From: CAIMMJ01 sp037131955
Lineage (GTDB): Bacteria > Bacteroidota > Bacteroidia > UBA4408
Assembly: GCA_037131955.1 (NCBI GenBank)
Contig: JBAXQC010000014.1
Span: 1-46,879, forward strand
DNA: 46,879 nt
Direction of reading: 5' to 3'
Below, in pieces: positions 9,175 through 17,983 of the stretch. The position numbers were made by a program, and so were the translations under genes. Positions within the stretch are counted from its first letter, which is position 1, and every line of letters starts with the position of its first letter. The notes under the pieces are model-generated. The model did no database searches, was not told where the DNA came from, and saw nothing but the letters and a program-made list of their open reading frames with translations.

Positions 9175-10113
9175 TTGCATTTATTCCTGTCAAAGAGTTT
9201 TGTAGTTTTTTATATTTTACTCACTGTAGTTTTTTGTTCCTTTAAATTTTCCAACGAAATTAATTCTCCGGAAAAACTTGGCGAAAAACTTTTTTTTGAC
9301 AAAATACTTTCTTCCGATTTTTCCGTTAGCTGTACTTCTTGCCACAAGCCAGAATTCGGTTTTGCAGACAATGTTGCGTTTAGTAGAGGTGTAAACGGAA
9401 TGCTTACAAAGCGTAATGTTCCATCGGTAATGAATGTGGCTTTACGTAGTGTTTTTTTCTTAGATGGAAGGGCTTTAACATTGGAGGAACAAGCAAGAGG
9501 CCCAATAGAGAACCCTGATGAAATGAATTTAAAAATTGATGTGGCAGTAAAAAGACTAAATTTAGATGAAGAGTACAACAGGTTGTTCAATAAAATATAC
9601 AAAGAAAATCCCAACGAAAATAATTTACTTTATGCAATTTCTGCCTACGAGAAAACGCTTGAAACACAGGACTCAGAATTTGATTTATCTGTAAAAAATA
9701 ATAACACAAGCGACATAGTAGAAAAGGGAAGAAAAATATTTGTGGGCAAAGGAAATTGTTTTGATTGCCACAATGGGATAGATTTTACAGACGATGATTT
9801 TCATAACATTGGTTTGTTTAATGGTAAAGATTTAAACGATAGTGGAAGAGCTGTCATTTCCAAAAACAAAGTTGATAGGGGTAAATTTAAAACTCCCGGA
9901 CTCAGAAATGTAGCAGTAACCGCACCGTATATGCACAATGGTAAGTTTGCTACCTTAGAGCAAGTAGTAGATTATTACAATGAGCCTAACAAGTTGATGC
10001 CAAATGCTGTAAATAGAGATACATTAATAAAATCATTGGGTTTAAATTCCGAAGAAAAGTCGGATTTAGTGGCCTTTTTAAAAGCACTAACAGACAAAAG
10101 ATTTTTAAAATAG
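9175..10113 (+). CDS. Di-haem cytochrome c peroxidase (CCP/MauG family)
   Basis: Extracytoplasmic di-haem peroxidase that reduces H2O2 with electrons from small cytochromes. Two haem-attachment motifs are present: CTSCH (53-57) and CFDCH (195-199). APYMHNGKFATLEQVVDYYN carries the candidate axial Met region of the C-terminal haem. An N-terminal hydrophobic signal (about 5-22) precedes the mature part; CS at 21-22 is not a good lipobox because Phe is at -1. The start is a TTG directly after the apaG stop, with no ATG before the signal, so the exact first codon is uncertain. At 312 residues it is on the short side for the family. MauG-type modifying activity cannot be excluded. Confidence 0.9.
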   Translation: MHLFLSKSFVVFYILLTVVFCSFKFSNEINSPEKLGEKLFFDKILSSDFSVSCTSCHKPEFGFADNVAFSRGVNGMLTKRNVPSVMNVALRSVFFLDGRALTLEEQARGPIENPDEMNLKIDVAVKRLNLDEEYNRLFNKIYKENPNENNLLYAISAYEKTLETQDSEFDLSVKNNNTSDIVEKGRKIFVGKGNCFDCHNGIDFTDDDFHNIGLFNGKDLNDSGRAVISKNKVDRGKFKTPGLRNVAVTAPYMHNGKFATLEQVVDYYNEPNKLMPNAVNRDTLIKSLGLNSEEKSDLVAFLKALTDKRFLK

Positions 10114-10142
10114 AAAAGCTACCGTTGTTTTTTCTTACACGC

Positions 10143-10709
10143 TTAACTATTTTCGCCCCATTGGTATTCTGGAGATTTTAAATTTGCAAGTGATAATACT
10201 CTATCTACAACAGTTTTAGCTGCTTCATAAATAGTTTGTGGTTTGCTATAAAAAGAAGGACTTGCAGGACATATAATTCCACCTGCCAAAGTAACTGTTT
10301 CCATATTTTTAATGTGAATTAAATTTATTGGAGTATCTCTGGTTACTAAAATTAGTTTTCTTCTTTCTTTAAGTATCACATCAGCAGCCCTGCTCATTAA
10401 GTCGTTAGAAATTCCGCTGGTTATTCTACCTAATGTGCCCATAGAGCAGGGGCAAACAATCATGGTATCGTATTGTGCAGAGCCTGAAGCAAAGGGTGCA
10501 AAAAAATCATTTTTTTCATAAAAGTTGAAATCATAATTTAGGTAGCTTTCGTCGTCTAATTCAAATTTCCAAACATCTTTTGCATTGTCGCTCATTACTA
10601 CTCCAACAACAATATTTTTAGTTAATTTTTGAAGTTCATCAAAAAGTACTTTGGTATAAATTGATCCGCTTGCTCCACTTACTGCTACAACAATTTTTCT
10701 TTTTTCCAT
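10143..10709 (-). CDS. ubiX: Flavin prenyltransferase UbiX
   Basis: Makes prenylated FMN, the cofactor of UbiD-type decarboxylases, from FMN and dimethylallyl phosphate. The 188-residue sequence has the flavin-binding AVSGASGSIYT (9-19), CPCSMGTLGRITSGI, the SRAADVILKERRKLILVTRDTP segment and the final PASPSFY motif. Length and motifs are standard. No ubiD lies in this window. It converges on the peroxidase gene with only 29 nt between stops and follows the PorT-like gene by 63 nt on the same strand, so it may have its own promoter. Confidence 0.95.
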   Translation of the reverse strand: MEKRKIVVAVSGASGSIYTKVLFDELQKLTKNIVVGVVMSDNAKDVWKFELDDESYLNYDFNFYEKNDFFAPFASGSAQYDTMIVCPCSMGTLGRITSGISNDLMSRAADVILKERRKLILVTRDTPINLIHIKNMETVTLAGGIICPASPSFYSKPQTIYEAAKTVVDRVLSLANLKSPEYQWGENS

Positions 10710-10772
10710 TTTAGTTTAACATCAAATAATGTAAGATGTTTATCTTGAAAGTTGATCTTTAAAACTATCGAA

Positions 10773-11390
10773 TTAATTCTCTGGTTTAAATTTATACCTG
10801 ATAGAAACACAAAGCGATTCATTGTACTGTCCTCTGTTAAAAAACCAAACCGCTTGGCTCACATGATTTCTAACGGGCAGTATAGAGTAACTCATGTTTG
10901 CACATAAATTTATACCCTCAGAAATTTTATAAGAAAGTCCAAAATTATATGATAGTTCGTAGCGCTTAAATGGTCTTTTTTCATCACTTGCTTCCGGAAA
11001 CTCCCCAATTTCATTGTAAACGTTCCAGTGCAATAATCCTCCTACTGATAATCCTGCAAGCATAGTAAATTTTTTGTATTGATAATTCAATATAAATGGC
11101 ATTTCTACGTAGTGCAATCGCAATAAATACCTAGAGTAATCGCCAATTTCAAAGTTGGGAATTTTTCTACTTCCCTTTAAAATATATTGCATCCCAATTT
11201 CATAAGACCAATTTTTTTTAAATTCTCTGTAAATAAATCCACCCAGCAATGGGCCGTTTTTATTAAATCCTCCTAAGTTATCGCCAGAAATTTGAGTAGC
11301 TGCAATTCCTAAATTTACTCCTGTTTTAAAACTCTGCGTAAATCCATTTACGTTACAAAGAAGCAATAAAACAAAAAGCGATTTTCTCAT
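10773..11390 (-). CDS. Outer-membrane beta-barrel protein, PorT-like
   Basis: A 205-residue protein with an N-terminal signal peptide (about 1-19, ending FTQ). It is followed by alternating amphipathic strands with aromatic ends (for example YEIGMQYILKG, FTMLAGLSVGGLL, YNFGLSYKI), consistent with an 8-10-stranded barrel of the OMP_b-brl/PorT type common in Bacteroidota. Its ATG directly follows the TAG of the Omp28 lipoprotein gene (TAGATG), implying translational coupling and a shared role. The family includes the T9SS assembly factor PorT, but most members are not PorT itself, so no gene symbol is given. Confidence 0.78.
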   Translation of the reverse strand: MRKSLFVLLLLCNVNGFTQSFKTGVNLGIAATQISGDNLGGFNKNGPLLGGFIYREFKKNWSYEIGMQYILKGSRKIPNFEIGDYSRYLLRLHYVEMPFILNYQYKKFTMLAGLSVGGLLHWNVYNEIGEFPEASDEKRPFKRYELSYNFGLSYKISEGINLCANMSYSILPVRNHVSQAVWFFNRGQYNESLCVSIRYKFKPEN

Positions 11391-12284
11391 CTAGGTTTTA
11401 ATTTTTCGGTATTCTGCCTGAATAACTTCATAGGTTTGACTGTTGTATACAAACGCTACAACATACAAATGGTTTTTGTTCCAAGCTTGATTGTAATTTA
11501 AAATATATTCTTTTTTAAATTGAACAGGATTACTAGCTGTTCCATTTGGATTAGAGGCTATAACATCGCCATATGTTCCATTAAAAGAAGCTCTGAGCAC
11601 ATGCATGTGGTTGTAATTAACAACATGCGAAGGCGAGGGCAAAGAATAATCTTTTTGGTCGGCAATAATGCTATCTTCAATCAAAAAAACACTTAGTTTA
11701 TATTCTCCACTTAGAGTATTTACAATATTGGTTTTTATTTGACATTTAATTTTGTTTGAAACACTAAAAAAACTGTTTTTAATTGAAATAAATAATGGAG
11801 GAGGTATTGATACTCTGCTCTCTACTTTAGATTGCCAGTCGGAATGGTAAATAATATGCTGGGTGTTAGGATATCCAAATCTATCTATCATCCCATTAGG
11901 ATTACCAACTGCAGAAATCCCAAATTTTGCATCCAGTTCATTACCCACAGGAGTTCTAAAATCCATAGTGAAATCCGGATTTTGCGGCAAGGCAAAAGAA
12001 CCAGCATGAATGGCCATAGGAACAATGTTATTTTTAATTGGCGATTCTAATAAACCGTGCAAAATAATGGCAGCTTCCGGACAATTTCCGCATGTATGAC
12101 CGGTATAATCTTCCACCAATACTTTTTTTATGGTGGAGAATCCTGAATCTGGATTTACAATTGGTTTTTCTGTTGTATCTATATCCACTACAACAGGTTC
12201 CAATTTGTTTCCTTCAATTTTGTCGCAGGAGTAAAAAAACAAAAGGAAAGAAAAAAATAGTGCAGTTAAAAGATTGTATTTCAT
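11391..12284 (-). CDS. Omp28-related outer-membrane lipoprotein, thioredoxin-like
   Basis: A 297-residue exported lipoprotein: hydrophobic signal then lipobox FYSC with the lipidated Cys at 20. The mature part opens with the Omp28 hallmark VLVEDYTGHTCGNCPEA (56-71), a thioredoxin-like CxxC (C65, C68). MAIHAGSFALPQNPDF and SAVGNPNGMIDRFG follow. A beta-rich C-terminal domain has no T9SS signal, consistent with lipid anchoring instead. It is coupled to the PorT-like barrel gene (adjacent stop and start) and lies 37 nt after the DUF6029 gene. Its role is unproven; a surface thiol/disulfide or adhesion role is the usual suggestion for the family. Confidence 0.88.
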   Translation of the reverse strand: MKYNLLTALFFSFLLFFYSCDKIEGNKLEPVVVDIDTTEKPIVNPDSGFSTIKKVLVEDYTGHTCGNCPEAAIILHGLLESPIKNNIVPMAIHAGSFALPQNPDFTMDFRTPVGNELDAKFGISAVGNPNGMIDRFGYPNTQHIIYHSDWQSKVESRVSIPPPLFISIKNSFFSVSNKIKCQIKTNIVNTLSGEYKLSVFLIEDSIIADQKDYSLPSPSHVVNYNHMHVLRASFNGTYGDVIASNPNGTASNPVQFKKEYILNYNQAWNKNHLYVVAFVYNSQTYEVIQAEYRKIKT

Positions 12285-12321
12285 TTTTGATGCAAATTAA
12301 GAAGTATAAAGTTACAAAAAA

Positions 12322-13968
12322 TTAAAAACTACTGGTTATAGAAACGCTTAACCCATTTGAGGCAGGCACCTGACGACAAACACCACCTACACAAAAGATA
12401 CCTGCTCTTTGCCTTCCATAGCCTATGCTAATTCTATGTGCTTCTTTGGTATAGCCAATGTTACCAATAGGATATAGCAAGCGTTTATCTGGATTGGGAT
12501 TGCCATAATTGTATTGCAATAAAACAGAATAGAACCAATGTGGAGAGAATGTGTATTCGCTTAAAAATGTTGCCCAATTTCCTTTGTCTTGTTTAGTGGT
12601 CAAGGATTGCATTTCTGTTCTTATTGCGTTTCTACTGTTTATTTTATACGTTACATCAATAACGCCAATATTGGCATATACAACTTCTGTTTTATCGGTA
12701 ACTCCTGTTATTACTTTGCCATTAAACACGAAATTGGCATACATCAAATTTACTTTCCAACTTTTATTTATCTTTTTATTTATCTCTATGTTCACATCTT
12801 GAAAATACATGTCATTATTAAATGTAAAATAATCAGATTTGTATCCCATTTCATCACCTGTAGGTTTAACGTCAATGTTGTAAGCGTTAGAAAAATTAAA
12901 CAGAACAGTAGTGCCGTAATTTCCTCCCAATAAACTTCCTTTTTTAATGGTGTAAATTACATCTGCTTGCATTCCCAATTCTCCGTTAGGCTGCGTGGCA
13001 TAAGGGTAAATGGTTGCTGCTAGGTTATACGTGTGTTGCCTGGTTAAGGCCGGAAGAAAGTTAATTAATAAATTATTAATCGTTGCATCTCTATCGCTTC
13101 TAAAGTTCATGTTATCAATTCTTTTTACACTTAAATTTATTCCTAAACCTTTTTGAGAATAAGCAGCCGACAATAAGAGTGCTTCGCCTGGTTTATAAAT
13201 ATATTTATTAACTGCCGATGGGTCATTAATTTTATAAACGTACTCTGCAGCAAAATTAAAGTTGCCAGAAACCAATCTTGCTCTTCCTTCCCAAGCGCCA
13301 ACATTTTCAGGTAAAATAAAAATATTGTTTTGGTCGGATTGATATTTACTTACAAAACTTCCACCTAAAAATAAGTTTTGTTTTTTATCTTTTCTAGATT
13401 CAATTAACTCATTTAAACTAAGTTCTCCATCAAATCCTCTAACAATTCCATTGCCTAAACCAAAGAAAACCCTCTGTTTTCCCACAAGTCCTTTTAGCAT
13501 TAATCCTTTAATTCCTGAAAATTTTATTCGAACGCCTTCAAATACGTTATCGTATCCTAAACCTCTTTCTTCGTAAGCTCTTAATATTAATCCTGAGCCA
13601 AATTGTTCGTAGTAGTTACCTGCAGTAATGTCCCAGCCGTCGTTTGCGTAATTTGCATATTTAAACGGAATGCCACTACCGTTATACCTTTGATCAAACC
13701 CTAACAAGGCATTTTGGTAATTTTCGTATCTAATTCCTGCGGTAAATTTCCCTTTGGTGTAGATTAAATTTGTAAAGCCATTTAACCTAAATTTTTCAGG
13801 CACTTTAGGAGCGCCAATGACTGAATCGTTGTTGTATATTTGAAAATCTACTTGTACGTTTCCATGAATCTCACCTAAATTATTTTCTTGATTTTGTTTG
13901 TTTTGTGCAATAGATTTGTAACAGCCGTTGATAATTATGACTGAAAGCAAGAAGAAAATTTTTTGCAT
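12322..13968 (-). CDS. DUF6029 family outer-membrane protein
   Basis: A 548-residue beta-rich protein with a signal peptide (about 1-21) and a terminal Phe (SVSITSSF), as in many outer-membrane barrels. The N-terminal part (GEIHGNVQVDFQIYNNDSVIGAPKVPEKF and GFTNLIYTKGKFTAGIRYENY, split here) and the GNYYEQFGSGLILRAYEERGLGYDN block are typical of DUF6029 proteins. These are predicted porin-like barrels found with TlpA and Omp28 genes in this phylum. Two nucleotides separate it from the TlpA-like gene. Substrate and function are unknown. Confidence 0.82.
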   Translation of the reverse strand: MQKIFFLLSVIIINGCYKSIAQNKQNQENNLGEIHGNVQVDFQIYNNDSVIGAPKVPEKFRLNGFTNLIYTKGKFTAGIRYENYQNALLGFDQRYNGSGIPFKYANYANDGWDITAGNYYEQFGSGLILRAYEERGLGYDNVFEGVRIKFSGIKGLMLKGLVGKQRVFFGLGNGIVRGFDGELSLNELIESRKDKKQNLFLGGSFVSKYQSDQNNIFILPENVGAWEGRARLVSGNFNFAAEYVYKINDPSAVNKYIYKPGEALLLSAAYSQKGLGINLSVKRIDNMNFRSDRDATINNLLINFLPALTRQHTYNLAATIYPYATQPNGELGMQADVIYTIKKGSLLGGNYGTTVLFNFSNAYNIDVKPTGDEMGYKSDYFTFNNDMYFQDVNIEINKKINKSWKVNLMYANFVFNGKVITGVTDKTEVVYANIGVIDVTYKINSRNAIRTEMQSLTTKQDKGNWATFLSEYTFSPHWFYSVLLQYNYGNPNPDKRLLYPIGNIGYTKEAHRISIGYGRQRAGIFCVGGVCRQVPASNGLSVSITSSF

Positions 13969-13970
13969 TT

Positions 13971-14480
13971 TTATTTTATGGGTTCGTTATTTGCAACTTT
14001 TTTTACTAATTCAAACAATTTTTCATCATCGCCTGGAGCTGCTGAATTTTGCTGATAAACAATAACTTTATCTTTATCTAAAATAAACAAATGGGGCACA
14101 TTATTTACATTCATGGCTCTTTTAAAATCACCGTTTGGGTCAAGCAGAACTTCGTATTCCCAATTTTTTCCTTGTACGTAAGGTTTCACTTTTTCCATAT
14201 TTCTGGCGTCGTCAATAGAAACCGCAATGATTTTTACACCTGTTTCTTTCTGCCAATCGGCATAATTTTCTGCAATTGCATTTAATTCTGCTTTGCAGGG
14301 GCTACACCAAGTTGCCCAAAAATCAATGACAATGGGTTTTCCACCATTATCAATATCTTTGGTATTGAAAGTCTTTCCATCCAGAGTTTTTATCTCAACT
14401 GCAGGAATAGTTTTTTCGTTGTTTTGAGCAAATAAACTATTCGCAAAAAAAAGGGAAATGATAATCAGTGTTTTTTTCAT
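13971..14480 (-). CDS. TlpA-like thiol-disulfide oxidoreductase
   Basis: A 169-residue exported thioredoxin-fold protein. The start is placed at ATG 14478-14480 because it gives a perfect signal peptide (MKKTLIIISLFFANSLFAQ). A longer in-frame reading up to 14618 would run across a transcription terminator and has no signal. WATWCSPC (C59, C62) is the active-site motif and NNVPHLFI supplies the cis-Pro. IDFWATWC and DPNGDFKRAM are TlpA/ResA-like. It heads the operon TlpA-like / DUF6029 / Omp28 / PorT-like and may keep cysteines in those envelope proteins reduced. Confidence 0.93.
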   Translation of the reverse strand: MKKTLIIISLFFANSLFAQNNEKTIPAVEIKTLDGKTFNTKDIDNGGKPIVIDFWATWCSPCKAELNAIAENYADWQKETGVKIIAVSIDDARNMEKVKPYVQGKNWEYEVLLDPNGDFKRAMNVNNVPHLFILDKDKVIVYQQNSAAPGDDEKLFELVKKVANNEPIK

Positions 14481-14547
14481 TAAAATTAGGATTAGATTGT
14501 AGCTGTAATCAAATTTGGTGCAAAGTAAATTTTTGTAAGCAGATATC

Positions 14548-14584
14548 AAAAAAAAACTCGCCCCGTAATTTACGAGGCGAGTTT
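14548..14584 (-). terminator. Strong Rho-independent terminator of the T9SS Omp28-like gene
   Basis: The hairpin 14554-14584 has arms AAACTCGCC/GGCGAGTTT and an inner CGTAA/TTACG extension after one mismatch. On the minus strand it is followed by nine T residues (14548-14556). It lies 20 nt past the stop of the upstream gene (14605-16518) and isolates it from the TlpA operon. Confidence 0.9.
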
Positions 14585-14604
14585 CCATAAGGTAAAAAAA
14601 ACTC

Positions 14605-16518
14605 TTAGTGTTTAACAATTAATTTTTGAACACTAACAGAGTTTCCAGAATTTACTCTTACAAAGTAAACACCGTTAGAAATATTAGTTAAATCAACATT
14701 TGTAAATACTTTTCCTTTTCCTTCAATTGAAGTAGAATAAACGTATTTTCCGATTGCGTCAACTATGCTAATGTTCCCATTTGATTGAACATTTTCAATA
14801 ACTATGTTTAAGTTGTTTTGTGCAGGATTTGGATACAAAGAAATGTTTTCATTTTTAGAAACTTCATTTAAACCTACAAATCCTGATGTAATGTTAATAT
14901 TATCAACGTAAGCATTGTTACCATAATCACTTCTTCCCCTGAACATTACCAATACTTTTGCTTTGTTTGCAGCACCAGCTAAGTTTACAGAGTCTTTTCT
15001 AAACTGAGAAGCAATTGTTGCAGTGTATGCAGCAGTTTGTCCAGTTGCTGTAGCCAATACATCACCAGATTTGCGGTAATCCAAAGTCCAAGTAGCACCA
15101 CAATCTGAAGAATGCCAAACTTCTAAAGTATCATTTGTTGTTGAGCCATCAGTATTTAAATAAGGGGCATTTGCTACTTCAAATGTTAACTTTGGATCTG
15201 CCAAGCCTGTAAGGTCAAATGGAGGTAAAATTAAGTCATCAACTTTACCAGCGGGGCTGTTATAGAAGTCCATTTTTGCTGACCCTTTTATTGTTCCGTT
15301 TCCAGCAGTTGTACTTCTTGACCAACCTATAGCGTCATCGCTAATTTTTAACATTAATGTATTGAAGTTTGTTGCAGCTGCAAAATCCTCGGTATAGTTG
15401 TTAAGTGCTGTTGCTGATCCAACCACGTTAATTGTAGCACTTGTTAAAGGAGATTGAATTGCAGAACCATTTAAGTTTAATAATCTAAATGCAACGTTGT
15501 TTGAACCACTTGTAAGACCAGTAATATTGGTAATGCTTACAGATTGAGAGCCGCCAGGGGCAATGTTTCCTGTAAATGGTTGATTTAAAAGAACACCACC
15601 ATTTAAGCTGTAAGATATTGTACAAGCTGTTAATGGGGATGTTCCGCTGTTTTGAATAGTAATCGTTGGGTTAACATCATTTGAGCAAGTAATTGGATTT
15701 GCACCTAAAGACGCTTGTGGAATTGTAGCATAATTTACTAAAGCAATAGGTTGACTAATTGCCGCTTGATGAACAACTTTATTTCCATCTGTTTGAATAA
15801 ACCCAACCACGCCAACTTCTAATAAATTGTATATGAAAGTTGGAAGTTTAACGGCATAAGTAAATGTTTGCGTTTGAGCATTTGTCCAATTGGCAACTAA
15901 AGTTTGACCAGTTGCATTTGGAACCATTTTTCTCATAACATCATAAAATTCTGTTTCACCGTTTGATCCTGGAGCAGAAGAAAAAGTAATAGTTTTTTCA
16001 ACTATAGCTAATCTCAATTTTGGATTAGCCAACCCAGTTAAATCTTGGGCAGCAGTTACAACTGCAGTTATAAATATTGAATCTAAACTAGCATTGAGTG
16101 TATGAGTTAAATTTAATGAAAACGGTGCAGGAGAAGCATAGGCAGAATCAATTATTTCTTGAGTATAATGATATGGACCACCTGTATATCCCGTTCCTGC
16201 CCAGTCAGTTAAAGGTAAAGTGTCCCCATTAATTGGAGCATAAGGAACACCATTTACTCCATAGTAAGTTTGTCTTGGAGCCACATCTGCTTGAGTTTGA
16301 GCATTCATTGGATCAGCACCAGGAAAGTTAACTTGGTATTTAATTGCCACAATTTTACTTGTGTTTGCTTGCAATAGTTCATTGTAAGCAGGGTTTTGTC
16401 CGGCACAAGGGCCGCAAGAAGCATTAGTAAATTCCTCGGTAAGAAGCATTCTTTGAGTTTGCCCAAATGAAATTGCCACTATACCTAAACTAAATGCAAG
16501 AGTAAAGATTTTTTTCAT
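14605..16518 (-). CDS. Secreted Omp28-like thioredoxin-fold protein with T9SS sorting domain
   Basis: A 637-residue cargo protein. It has a signal peptide (1-20, ending SFGQ), then an Omp28-type thioredoxin-like domain with LLTEEFTNASCGPCAGQNP (C35, C38). A middle region holds Ig/CARDB-like repeats (GTSPLTACTISYSLNGG, QSVSITNITG), then a jelly-roll-like segment. The type A T9SS domain starts at SLYPNPAQNNLNI and ends GVYFVRVNSGNSVSVQKLIVKH (split: VQKLIVKH is the end). It should be exported to the surface or medium. The gene is monocistronic, with its own promoter (16547-16579) and strong terminator. A secreted disulfide or metal-binding role is possible but untested. Confidence 0.9.
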   Translation of the reverse strand: MKKIFTLAFSLGIVAISFGQTQRMLLTEEFTNASCGPCAGQNPAYNELLQANTSKIVAIKYQVNFPGADPMNAQTQADVAPRQTYYGVNGVPYAPINGDTLPLTDWAGTGYTGGPYHYTQEIIDSAYASPAPFSLNLTHTLNASLDSIFITAVVTAAQDLTGLANPKLRLAIVEKTITFSSAPGSNGETEFYDVMRKMVPNATGQTLVANWTNAQTQTFTYAVKLPTFIYNLLEVGVVGFIQTDGNKVVHQAAISQPIALVNYATIPQASLGANPITCSNDVNPTITIQNSGTSPLTACTISYSLNGGVLLNQPFTGNIAPGGSQSVSITNITGLTSGSNNVAFRLLNLNGSAIQSPLTSATINVVGSATALNNYTEDFAAATNFNTLMLKISDDAIGWSRSTTAGNGTIKGSAKMDFYNSPAGKVDDLILPPFDLTGLADPKLTFEVANAPYLNTDGSTTNDTLEVWHSSDCGATWTLDYRKSGDVLATATGQTAAYTATIASQFRKDSVNLAGAANKAKVLVMFRGRSDYGNNAYVDNINITSGFVGLNEVSKNENISLYPNPAQNNLNIVIENVQSNGNISIVDAIGKYVYSTSIEGKGKVFTNVDLTNISNGVYFVRVNSGNSVSVQKLIVKH

Positions 16519-16546
16519 ATTTGTTTTTTTATATTAGATTTATCGT

Positions 16547-16579
16547 CAAATGTAATGCTTTTAAAATAATTCAACCAAA
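16547..16579 (-). promoter_or_regulatory. Bacteroidota-type promoter for the T9SS Omp28-like gene
   Basis: Minus-strand TTTG (16576-16579), a 21-nt spacer and TACATTTG (16547-16554). The -7 box ends 28 nt before the start codon at 16518. It overlaps the leader of the divergent gene that starts at 16583, so the two may interfere with each other. Confidence 0.55.
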
Positions 16580-16582
16580 TAA

Positions 16583-17983
16583 ATGATAAAAAATCTAACT
16601 CAAATAATTGCTTTTTGTTTTATTCATGTTTCCTTTTGCCCCAATATTGCTCATTCACAGGTATATTTCGATTGGAGTAAAAATGAAGATTCAAGGTCAA
16701 TTGTTAAAATAGGAGATAGTATTTATTTGGCAGGCTCATCAGATTCATGCACTACAAATTCTTTAGATTATTCGTTAATCATTACAGATAATTTTGGCAA
16801 TTTAATAGACCGCAAATGCTATGGTACATCAGAAAATGATCAATGTCTTTCTATTCTTAAACTTTTAGATGGAAATTTATTACTACTGGGTCAAACCAAC
16901 AGCTCTCTAAAAAACTTGAATGGCCTTGCAATAAAAGTAGACCTGTTTGGCAATGAAATTAACAGAATGTATTTTGGGGCTTCAAATAAAAATGAATCTT
17001 TTAAGTCTGCCGTTCAATTAGATAATGGGAACATTGCAATAACTGGTTTTATAACAGCTGCTCAAAACACCAATGATATTTTATTGTTACTAATTAATCA
17101 AAATTTAGATGTAATAGTTCAAGATCAGTACGGAGATACCGGAAACGATGTGGGGCAAGATATAACAAAGGACAACAACAATAATATTTACATTGTTGGG
17201 GATACGTATAACCAATCAAATGAATCTTACGATGTAACGCTAGTAAAAGCTACTGTAAATGGAGATTTTTTATGGCAAAAAAATTATGGAGACGAGTTAA
17301 GTAATGGATCACAGGGCATACTCTATACCAGCGATAATAGTTTATTGCTTTACGGCGAAACTGAAATATTTACTTTTTCACCTTTTGATTTTTGGGTTCA
17401 AAAAGTAAATGTAAACGGTGATTCAATTTTGCTCAAGACATTTGGTGGAAATGGAACAGATGCATTATTTTCTGCTACAGAAATAAATAATAACTTTTTT
17501 TTTACTGGATATTCAAATTCACACATCTTAAACCAGCCACTTGACGCTGCATTTCTTTGGTGTAATTCTAATTTAGATGTTATGGAGCAAAATAATTTTG
17601 GAAGAGACGGTATTGATATTGGATATAAAATAATTAATGACAGTCAAAACATCTATATCACCGGAAAATCACCTAATACTCAAAACGAAGATGCCTTTTT
17701 TAATAAAATTCCAATACCACTAAATTTGAAAATAAGTGAAGAGGATGAGGCTACATTTTCTACTATTAATAAAAATTTAACAAATGATTTTATTTCTATA
17801 AACTCAAACGAAATTTGGTTAGAAATTGAAATATACTCTAGTTTTGGGAATTTAGTATATAAAAATTATGTGCAGAATATTAGTGGCACTAAAATTGATA
17901 TTTCTTTTCTACAAAATGGTTTGTATATTTGTTCGGTATTTTCAGAAAATAAACAATTTCAAACTAAAATATTAAAGTTATGA
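16583..17983 (+). CDS. T9SS-secreted beta-propeller-like protein
   Basis: A 466-residue secreted protein with a signal peptide (about 1-25, ending AHSQ). The body repeats a unit of about 45-50 residues of the form 'GN ... YFGxxxxDxxxSxxxxxDGNxxxxGxT' (for example FGNEINRMYFGASNKNESFK, NNIYIVGDTYNQ). This is typical of large Bacteroidota T9SS proteins with delayed-beta-propeller-like folds. The C-terminus (IEIYSSFGNLVYKN ... FLQNGLYICSVF ... TKILKL) is a type A sorting domain. The next gene overlaps it by 4 nt (ATGA), so they form a two-gene operon. No catalytic motif is seen; a binding or adhesive role is plausible. Confidence 0.82.
   Translation: MIKNLTQIIAFCFIHVSFCPNIAHSQVYFDWSKNEDSRSIVKIGDSIYLAGSSDSCTTNSLDYSLIITDNFGNLIDRKCYGTSENDQCLSILKLLDGNLLLLGQTNSSLKNLNGLAIKVDLFGNEINRMYFGASNKNESFKSAVQLDNGNIAITGFITAAQNTNDILLLLINQNLDVIVQDQYGDTGNDVGQDITKDNNNNIYIVGDTYNQSNESYDVTLVKATVNGDFLWQKNYGDELSNGSQGILYTSDNSLLLYGETEIFTFSPFDFWVQKVNVNGDSILLKTFGGNGTDALFSATEINNNFFFTGYSNSHILNQPLDAAFLWCNSNLDVMEQNNFGRDGIDIGYKIINDSQNIYITGKSPNTQNEDAFFNKIPIPLNLKISEEDEATFSTINKNLTNDFISINSNEIWLEIEIYSSFGNLVYKNYVQNISGTKIDISFLQNGLYICSVFSENKQFQTKILKL

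Noticed and set aside
12551..12933. Two plus-strand frames (83 and 114 codons) inside the DUF6029 gene
   Set aside because: Antisense shadows of a well-supported gene; no conserved motif or leader.
14481..14618. 46-residue N-terminal extension of the TlpA-like protein
   Set aside because: It would be translated through a strong terminator hairpin and lacks a signal peptide; ATG at 14480 gives a perfect one.
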